Origin: an uncultured Anaerovibrio sp.
Lineage (GTDB): Bacteria > Bacillota > Negativicutes > Selenomonadales > Selenomonadaceae
Assembly: GCA_934203205.1 (NCBI GenBank)
Contig: CAKPYV010000017.1
Span: 1 to 46,002, forward strand
Direction: 5' to 3'
Length of the DNA: 46,002 bases
The position numbers were made by a program, and so were the translations under genes. Below, in pieces: positions 41,097-46,002 of the stretch; within the stretch, counting starts at the first letter, position 1; every line of letters begins with the position of its first letter. The notes below the pieces were generated by a model that was not told the origin of the DNA, ran no database searches, and was given only the letters and a program-made list of their open reading frames with translations.

Positions 41097-42400
41097 TGGC
41101 AGGCAAGGGGCTTGGGGCGCTGTTGCTGGCTATATGCTGTCTGTCGTTATGGCCTTTAGGGGCGGCCAAGGCCCAGGAATTTGTACCTCGTGTAACCCAG
41201 GTAGAGGCAGTGGTGGGAGATAGCCGCCAACTGCCCATGCCAGTGAAACAGCGCATGGAGAAAAGCGTCCAGGCTATTGGCAGCCAGCTGCTGGAGGGCA
41301 TGAAGGTAGAGGAGCTAAAGGCTCAGGAGTCCCATTATGCCGAAATTATTCAGCAGGTTTTTGACAAAGTGCTCATAGGCTACACTGTGAATAGGGTGCA
41401 TATTTATCCCGGTGACACCACCAAGGTGCAGGTGGATTTAATTCCTTGGCAGGATAAAATCGGCCAGGTAGAGGTTCACGTGCAGGTGGAGGGCATGAGT
41501 CCGGCACTGTCGGATATGCTGTATCAGGATGTAGCTGGGATAGATAAAATATTTATGCAAAGTTTACAAGGACTGCCAGTTGCTGCGGTAGACTGGACTC
41601 AGGGACTGCTAAAACAGCAGGTAAATGCTTTTTTGCAGCAGCATGCCCCAGAGTTTAAGGCAGATTTTGATGTGGCAGTTTCAGAAAATACTCAGATAAA
41701 TCTGGTATTATATCCTTTGTTACCAGTGGTGCGCACAGCGGATTTAAGCATGCACTCTGATACCCTGCTTAACGCAGGCTTGCTGCTGCGGCGCCAGGCC
41801 ATGCAAAACCGGGTAAATGAGCTGATAGGTCTGCCGGTGTCCTTTGTGGAAAGGCATCAAGGGGAGCTGGAAGACTATTTAGCCAATGTGCTGAATGAGG
41901 ATTCCCTTAGTCGCAGCTGGGATGTGCATACCAAGGTAGACATTACCCCTGGGCAGCAGCTGACGGTAATGAGTCGTTCAGATTCTGATACCTACAGAGT
42001 CCGGCTGGAGGGCTGGGCAGATATGGGGAATAACTGGGGCAATCAGGAAGATACCGGCATTATGGCCAGACTGCATCTGGGCAGGATGTTGTCCTCACGG
42101 GAGGAAATCTTTACCAGATTGGATTTTTATCCCCAGGCTGTCCGCTGTGATTGGAATCTAGGCTATGGTTATCATTTGCCGGGAGGGACAAGCTTGGCCG
42201 GGGTATATGATCTGCGCCATAACAAGGTAGGTTTGGAGTTGTTTCAGCCTCTGGGAGGCAAATGGCAGTTAAGATATGCCTATCGCAGCCGAGATCAGGA
42301 AAATGAATATGGTCTTAGATACAGGCTCCATGATTTCCTGACGGTGGAATATGCTATGGACAAACATAATGGCTGGCTAAGATTTATTGGGTATTTTTAA
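41096..42400 (+). CDS. Unrecognised exported protein with barrel-like C-terminus, coupled to bamA
   Basis: A 434-residue protein with a signal peptide (cut near AKAQEF). Residues about 30-290 mix helices and short strands, including POTRA-like pieces (VNRVHIYPGDTTKVQVDLIPW; WDVHTKVDITPGQQLTVMS). From about residue 300 to the end, alternating strands with aromatic girdles (YRVRLEGWADMG, RLHLGRML, EIFTRLDFYP, WNLGYGYHL, WQLRYAYRSR, YGLRYRLHDF) end in GYF, as outer-membrane barrels do. Start ATG overlaps the bamA stop, so the two are co-translated. It could be a BamA accessory or a small Omp85-like partner (for example a TamA substitute). Function unknown. Confidence 0.7.
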   Translation: MAGKGLGALLLAICCLSLWPLGAAKAQEFVPRVTQVEAVVGDSRQLPMPVKQRMEKSVQAIGSQLLEGMKVEELKAQESHYAEIIQQVFDKVLIGYTVNRVHIYPGDTTKVQVDLIPWQDKIGQVEVHVQVEGMSPALSDMLYQDVAGIDKIFMQSLQGLPVAAVDWTQGLLKQQVNAFLQQHAPEFKADFDVAVSENTQINLVLYPLLPVVRTADLSMHSDTLLNAGLLLRRQAMQNRVNELIGLPVSFVERHQGELEDYLANVLNEDSLSRSWDVHTKVDITPGQQLTVMSRSDSDTYRVRLEGWADMGNNWGNQEDTGIMARLHLGRMLSSREEIFTRLDFYPQAVRCDWNLGYGYHLPGGTSLAGVYDLRHNKVGLELFQPLGGKWQLRYAYRSRDQENEYGLRYRLHDFLTVEYAMDKHNGWLRFIGYF

Positions 42401-42409
42401 TTCATTATG

Positions 42410-42438
42410 TTGAAGTAAAAATAAGAGTTTGCTATAAT
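42410..42438 (+). promoter_or_regulatory. Predicted promoter for the ompH-lpxD segment
   Basis: TTGAAG (42410-42415), 17 bases, TATAAT (42433-42438), leaving a leader of about 90 bases. The downstream chaperone and lpxD genes can therefore be transcribed apart from bamA. Confidence 0.65.
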
Positions 42439-42533
42439 GGACTTGCCTTTAGATATGTAAATATTGTCATGCTGTGACATGATTAAGGGTAGGCATTTGT
42501 AGATATTATGTATAGGAAAAAGGAGAAAAGAAA

Positions 42534-42998
42534 ATGATTCAGTTGAAAAAAGCTCAGGTAAAAATCGTCAGTGTTTTGATTGCACTAGTATTCGTAGGTA
42601 GTGTTGTGGCATTGGCCTTGACTCAGTCTGGTACTGGTGTAGCTTCCGCAGCATCTTCCTCCAATGTAGGCGTTGTTGATTATCGTCAGTTTACCACTCT
42701 GAAGATTTATACCGATGCCGAGGCTGAGATGCAGAAGGCTGTACAGCAGGCTCAGCAGGAGTTCAATGAGAAGTCTGCCAACATGAGCGATCAGGAGAAG
42801 CAGGCATATTATCAGCAAACTATGGAGAGACTCCAGCAGCAGAATACTGACCTGATGGAGCCAGTTCAGAAGCAGGTTGAGGATGCAGTCAAGGCTATTG
42901 CTGAGGCTAAAGGCTTGTCTGTAGTTCTGAACAAGGACACTGTTGTATATGGTGGTACTGATATTACTCAGGACGTTATCAAGAAGTTGTCCAAGTAA
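42534..42998 (+). CDS. OmpH/Skp-family periplasmic chaperone
   Basis: A 154-residue Skp-like protein that would hold unfolded outer-membrane proteins in the periplasm. It has an N-terminal signal or anchor helix (about residues 10-30), the first strand VGVVDYRQFTTL, a long Q/E-rich coiled coil (residues 58-120) and the closing strands LSVVLNKDTVVYGGTDITQDVI that make the trimer body. ATG follows AAAGGAGAA. First of three Skp-like genes in a row. Confidence 0.88.
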   Translation: MIQLKKAQVKIVSVLIALVFVGSVVALALTQSGTGVASAASSSNVGVVDYRQFTTLKIYTDAEAEMQKAVQQAQQEFNEKSANMSDQEKQAYYQQTMERLQQQNTDLMEPVQKQVEDAVKAIAEAKGLSVVLNKDTVVYGGTDITQDVIKKLSK

Positions 42999-43025
42999 TA
43001 TCAATAAAAGGATAGAAGCATATGC

Positions 43026-43054
43026 AGTACCGAGCTCCACAGGCGCTCGGTACT
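43026..43054 (+). other. Intercistronic hairpin
   Basis: AGTACCGAGC (43026-43035) and GCTCGGTACT (43045-43054) are perfectly complementary. No strong T-run follows, so partial termination or mRNA stabilisation between the chaperone genes is possible. Confidence 0.5.
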
Positions 43055-43096
43055 TTGCTGATATTGGCTAGAAGTGAATGGCAAAGGAGGGATTTC

Positions 43097-44194
43097 ATGG
43101 CGGCAGAGCAGGAAAACAGTGAGCAGGCCTCCACCCTATTGGGAAAGCATAAGAGACAAGTGCTGGCTGGTGCTGCTGTGGTGCTAGTTTCCCTCGGTGC
43201 TTTGTGGGCCTACCTGATGTGGGCAGCCGTCAAGCCAGAAGCGGTAGTGGCGGAGCCGGTTATTGGGGTGCTGGATATGCAGCAGCTGATAAAGGCCCAT
43301 CCAGACTACGGCAGGCTTCAGGAGATTCAGCAGGATATTTACCATCTGGAAAATGCCTTAGCCCTGGAGGATATTAAGCTGCCTCAGACAGCAGTCCCCA
43401 CCCCTGATAAAGAGTTATTTCAGGAGGCTGCCAGTCAGAAGTCCCGGTTGGACAGCTTGGCCAGACATGATCAATTGGTGCATCAGCTTAATGCTCTGGC
43501 AGAGGAAAAACGTCAGGAGCTGCGGCCAAAGTTTGAGGCAGAGCGCCAGGAGGCAGAGCAAAAATATCTTAATGAGATGTTGAATCTGCGCATTAAGATA
43601 GATAGTGCCGATGTACTGGGACTTACCCCGGAGCAGATACAGGAAATGCAAGTTCGTATTGAGAGCTTGCAGCAGCAACGGGGACAGGTGATAGCGCAGC
43701 TGGCTCAGGAGCAGGAGGAGCGCTTTCGTCAGTTGATGGCTCAGGAGGCGGCAGGGCCTATGGCAGAGCTGCAGCAGCTGGAGGCTCAGACTAAGCAGGA
43801 GCTTCAGCAGGCAGAGCTGGATAAGGCGCTGGAGGTACAAAACCGCAATGCCCAGGCTATGGAGCAGGCCGTAGCCCCAGTAGAAAGCAAAATTAATACA
43901 GCCAGGAAGCGTGCTCTTTTGGAGGGGCGGAAAATTCAGCTTCGACAGATACAGGACAAAATCCGCAATGATATTGCAGGCAGGGCTGCCAAGCTGGCTA
44001 TTATGCACAAACTAACCTTGATTCTGGCCAGTCCCGCAGACAATCTGCGGGGGATTGACTATGAGAATCTGGGAGCAGGCAAATGGGAGCCTACACTTAG
44101 TCCCGTTATTGGCATAGATACCTTGGATTTGACAGAGGAAATGCTGCAGGAAATGAAGCAGCAGCCTTTTCAGCCCATAGGAGCAGATAAGTAA
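43097..44194 (+). CDS. Membrane-anchored long coiled-coil protein, Skp-like
   Basis: A 365-residue protein with one N-terminal transmembrane helix (about 21-44). The segment PVIGVLDMQQLIKAHPDYGRLQEI resembles the OmpH/Skp opening strand and helix. About 220 residues of coiled coil rich in Q, E, L and A follow (KFEAERQEAEQKYLNEMLNL, ELQQLEAQTKQELQQAELDK), and the closing LTLILASPADNLRGIDYENL mirrors the Skp body strands. It looks like an enlarged, tethered Skp relative. The ATG at 43097 follows GGAGGG; the frame extends upstream to 43022 without a good site. Confidence 0.75.
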   Translation: MAAEQENSEQASTLLGKHKRQVLAGAAVVLVSLGALWAYLMWAAVKPEAVVAEPVIGVLDMQQLIKAHPDYGRLQEIQQDIYHLENALALEDIKLPQTAVPTPDKELFQEAASQKSRLDSLARHDQLVHQLNALAEEKRQELRPKFEAERQEAEQKYLNEMLNLRIKIDSADVLGLTPEQIQEMQVRIESLQQQRGQVIAQLAQEQEERFRQLMAQEAAGPMAELQQLEAQTKQELQQAELDKALEVQNRNAQAMEQAVAPVESKINTARKRALLEGRKIQLRQIQDKIRNDIAGRAAKLAIMHKLTLILASPADNLRGIDYENLGAGKWEPTLSPVIGIDTLDLTEEMLQEMKQQPFQPIGADK

Positions 44195-44222
44195 AAGTTA
44201 AAGCAGGAAAGAGGCTTTTTAT

Positions 44223-44666
44223 ATGAAAACCAAAAAGAGAATTGTCGCAGTTGTTATGTCAGCATTATGTGTAGCTGCCTTGGCTACAGGCTGTGGCAAG
44301 GTGAATATAGGCTATATCGACCAGTCCAGAATCCAGAATGAGGCACCTCAGATAAAGTCCTCTATTGAGGAAATGCAGAATAAGCTGCAGGAGGTACAGC
44401 AGGATGGGGATAAGCAGCTACAGGAGGCTCAGGCCAAGGGCACCTCTGAGGAAGAGATGCAGAAGCTGCAGCAGCAGCTTCAGATGAAGGCTGCCGGTGT
44501 ACAGCAGCAGTATAGCACTCAGATAAAGTCCAAGGTGGATGCTGCCCTGGATGATGTGGTTAAGGCCAAGAAGCTGGACACTGTTGTGAACAGCAACGGC
44601 AAGGATGGCGTAGTTGTCAGCGGTGGTACAGATATTACTGATGAGGTTATTCAGAAGCTGCAGTAA
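44223..44666 (+). CDS. OmpH/Skp-family lipoprotein
   Basis: A 147-residue Skp-like protein made as a lipoprotein: the signal ends in lipobox LATGC, so the mature N-terminus is the lipid-modified cysteine. The body is standard for the family: strand KVNIGYIDQSRI, a coiled coil (LQEVQQDGDKQLQEAQAKG...), and KKLDTVVNSNGKDGVVVSGGTDITDEVI. The last strand pair matches that of the chaperone at 42534-42998 (GGTDIT), so the two are likely paralogues with different anchoring. lpxD follows after 49 bases. Confidence 0.85.
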   Translation: MKTKKRIVAVVMSALCVAALATGCGKVNIGYIDQSRIQNEAPQIKSSIEEMQNKLQEVQQDGDKQLQEAQAKGTSEEEMQKLQQQLQMKAAGVQQQYSTQIKSKVDAALDDVVKAKKLDTVVNSNGKDGVVVSGGTDITDEVIQKLQ

Positions 44667-44715
44667 TTTGTAGAAGTCTGGGTAGAGAAAATAAGAGATT
44701 AAAGGGGTATTTGCT

Positions 44716-45744
44716 ATGATTATGACCTTAGAGGAGATTGCCTCCCGTATTAATGGCCAGCTTCAGGGAGATGGCAGTGTAGAGATTACCGGTATTAACA
44801 ATATTACTGGTGCCAGAGCCGGAGATATTACCTTTGCTGATGAAAATCATGTGGAGGAGGCCAAAACCTGTCAGGCAACAGCTATTCTGCTGCCAGCAGC
44901 CATTAAGGAGGCTCAGCAGGACTTTCCTTTGCCGGCTGTTTTCGTAGAGGATACCAGAGCAGCTTTTGCTATTATGCTGGCTCTGTACACCCCGCCTATT
45001 ATCCATGAAAAGGGTGTTAGCCCAGAGGCTCATATTGGCCAGGATGTTACCATTGGTGAGAATGTCACTATTATGCCTATGGCCTTTGTAGATGACCATG
45101 CAGTAATTGAAGATGGTGTAACCCTTTATCCTCACACCTATATTGGCCAGTACACCAGAATCGGCAAGGATGCCACTATTTATTCCAGTGCCACCATTCG
45201 GGAGCATTGCAAGGTCGGTCAGCGGGTAATCGTACATAGCTCTGCGGTTATTGGTGCAGATGGCTTTGGCTTTACCACCAAGGACGGAGTACATACCAAG
45301 GTGCCACAGGTAGGTAATGTGGTGCTGGAGGATGATGTGGAAATTGGTGCTCACGCAGGCATTGACCGGGCTACCATTGGTTCCACTATTATTGGCAAGG
45401 GTACCAAGATTGACAATCTGGTACATATTGGCCATAACTGCCATATTGGTGCGGGCAATCTTATTGTAGCTCAGACAGGTATTTCAGGTTCCACCACTTC
45501 TGGTCCAAATGTAACCTTTGGCGGTCAGACTGGTACAGTAGGTCATATTACCATTGGGGGGAACTCTGTATTTGCTGCTCGCAGCGGTATTATTGGCAAT
45601 ACTCCAGAGGGGGTATTCTACGCAGGCTTCCCAGCCCGTCCACATCAGGAATGGCTGCGGATGGAAGCTCATTTGCAGAAGATAACCGATATGAACAAGA
45701 AGCTAAAGGCCTTGGAGAAAAAGGTTAAAGAGCTGGAAAAATAA
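44716..45744 (+). CDS. lpxD: UDP-3-O-acylglucosamine N-acyltransferase
   Basis: A 342-residue enzyme of the third lipid A step, transferring a hydroxyacyl chain from ACP to the 2-amine of UDP-3-O-acylglucosamine. An N-terminal uridine-binding domain (LEEIASRINGQLQGDGSVEI) is followed by left-handed beta-helix hexapeptide repeats (IGQDVTIGENVTI, YIGQYTRIGKDATI) with the catalytic histidine in DNLVHIGHNCHIG. A C-terminal helix (KLKALEKKVKELEK) finishes it. Length is normal. AAAGGGG precedes the ATG. A strong terminator follows. Confidence 0.95.
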   Translation: MIMTLEEIASRINGQLQGDGSVEITGINNITGARAGDITFADENHVEEAKTCQATAILLPAAIKEAQQDFPLPAVFVEDTRAAFAIMLALYTPPIIHEKGVSPEAHIGQDVTIGENVTIMPMAFVDDHAVIEDGVTLYPHTYIGQYTRIGKDATIYSSATIREHCKVGQRVIVHSSAVIGADGFGFTTKDGVHTKVPQVGNVVLEDDVEIGAHAGIDRATIGSTIIGKGTKIDNLVHIGHNCHIGAGNLIVAQTGISGSTTSGPNVTFGGQTGTVGHITIGGNSVFAARSGIIGNTPEGVFYAGFPARPHQEWLRMEAHLQKITDMNKKLKALEKKVKELEK

Positions 45745-45757
45745 TCGATTTATTTAC

Positions 45758-45813
45758 AGTAGCTATTCTAAAAATGTTGACAAAGCATCTTTTAGAATAG
45801 CTACTATTTTTTT
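45758..45813 (+). terminator. Terminator of the lpxD segment
   Basis: AGTAGCTATTCTAAAA pairs perfectly with TTTTAGAATAGCTACT over 16 bases, followed by ATTTTTTT. Confidence 0.9.
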
Positions 45814-45882
45814 GCGTTCAAATTCTGAGTTGCCGAGCTAAATGCTAATCTTAGCAATGGCATACATATACGATTTCTGCAG

Positions 45883-46002
45883 GCATGGCATATACCCTTA
45901 CAGGCACGCTGGCGCTATATTGATGGCAAAACTATCCCCTATTAATGGCGATATGGGAGTACCCTTTCAGGCACGCTCTCGCTACTTTTCTCGCCTAGCG
46001 GT
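45883..46002. repeat. Repeat element B, copy 3 (cut by window edge)
   Basis: From 45889 the sequence matches 22714-22828 almost base for base. Its outer end, AGGCATGGCATATACCC, also matches the complement of the right arm of copy 1 (about 10950-10966), so this motif behaves as an element terminus. Just upstream (about 45822-45838) is the complement of GGCAACTCAGAATTT, the sequence that follows element A copy 2. The copy continues past the window. Confidence 0.65.

Overview
The window is chromosomal DNA from a diderm Firmicute, most likely a Negativicutes member (Selenomonadales or a relative). It combines Firmicutes features (SufCBDSU iron-sulfur operon, L-lactate dehydrogenase, HPr/EI phosphotransferase genes, Firmicutes-type Fur boxes) with genes for a Gram-negative outer membrane: TamB, BamA, three OmpH/Skp-like proteins, LpxD, and a two-partner secretion pair. 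Placement below class level is not possible by eye.

Layout. 1-3.7 kb: a structured repeat (element A, copy 1), an LPS-type glycosyltransferase, an Rpn-family nuclease and ldh, all genes on the minus strand. 3.8-5.6 kb: a complete IS605-type element (tnpA, tnpB). 5.7-8.5 kb: an OmpR/PhoR-type two-component system and a soluble stand-alone chemoreceptor signalling domain. 8.5-10.8 kb: a divergent RsmH paralogue, then a Fur-box-preceded DUF3793/flavodoxin pair. 10.8-15.9 kb: a long-hairpin repeat (element B, copy 1), then the suf operon, whose promoter is flanked by a duplicated 28-bp operator-like sequence. 15.9-22.4 kb: tpsB-tpsA on the minus strand, with an unusual promoter carrying two direct repeats. 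22.4-23.7 kb: 1.36 kb without genes that holds element B copy 2, element A copy 2, a candidate small RNA with its own promoter and terminator, and two identical palindromes. 23.7-26.4 kb: a thioesterase, a PRC-barrel protein and a TPR membrane protein (minus strand). 26.5-28.9 kb: ptsH-ptsI, then a cluster of DnaA boxes. 28.9-30.7 kb: a second, near-identical IS605-type copy. 30.7-33.0 kb: ung, tRNA-Gln, a probably acquired small gene with decayed gene fragments, and an HD-domain protein. 33.0-45.8 kb: an outer-membrane biogenesis cluster (tamB, a sigma factor, a membrane protein, bamA, an unrecognised outer-membrane protein, three Skp-like genes, lpxD). 45.9-46.0 kb: start of element B copy 3, cut by the window edge.

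How it fits together. The last 13 kb would supply export, chaperoning and insertion of beta-barrels plus an early lipid A enzyme. The TPS pair and the glycosyltransferase would depend on that envelope. Iron or redox control is suggested twice, by the Fur boxes before the flavodoxin operon and the duplicated operator at suf.

Least explained parts: element A (two copies, every substitution falling outside four predicted helices), element B, the candidate sRNA near 23.5 kb, the DnaA-box cluster at 28.8 kb, and the BamA-linked protein at 41.1-42.4 kb. All calls rest on reading the sequence and on recalled family knowledge; no search or folding program was run.
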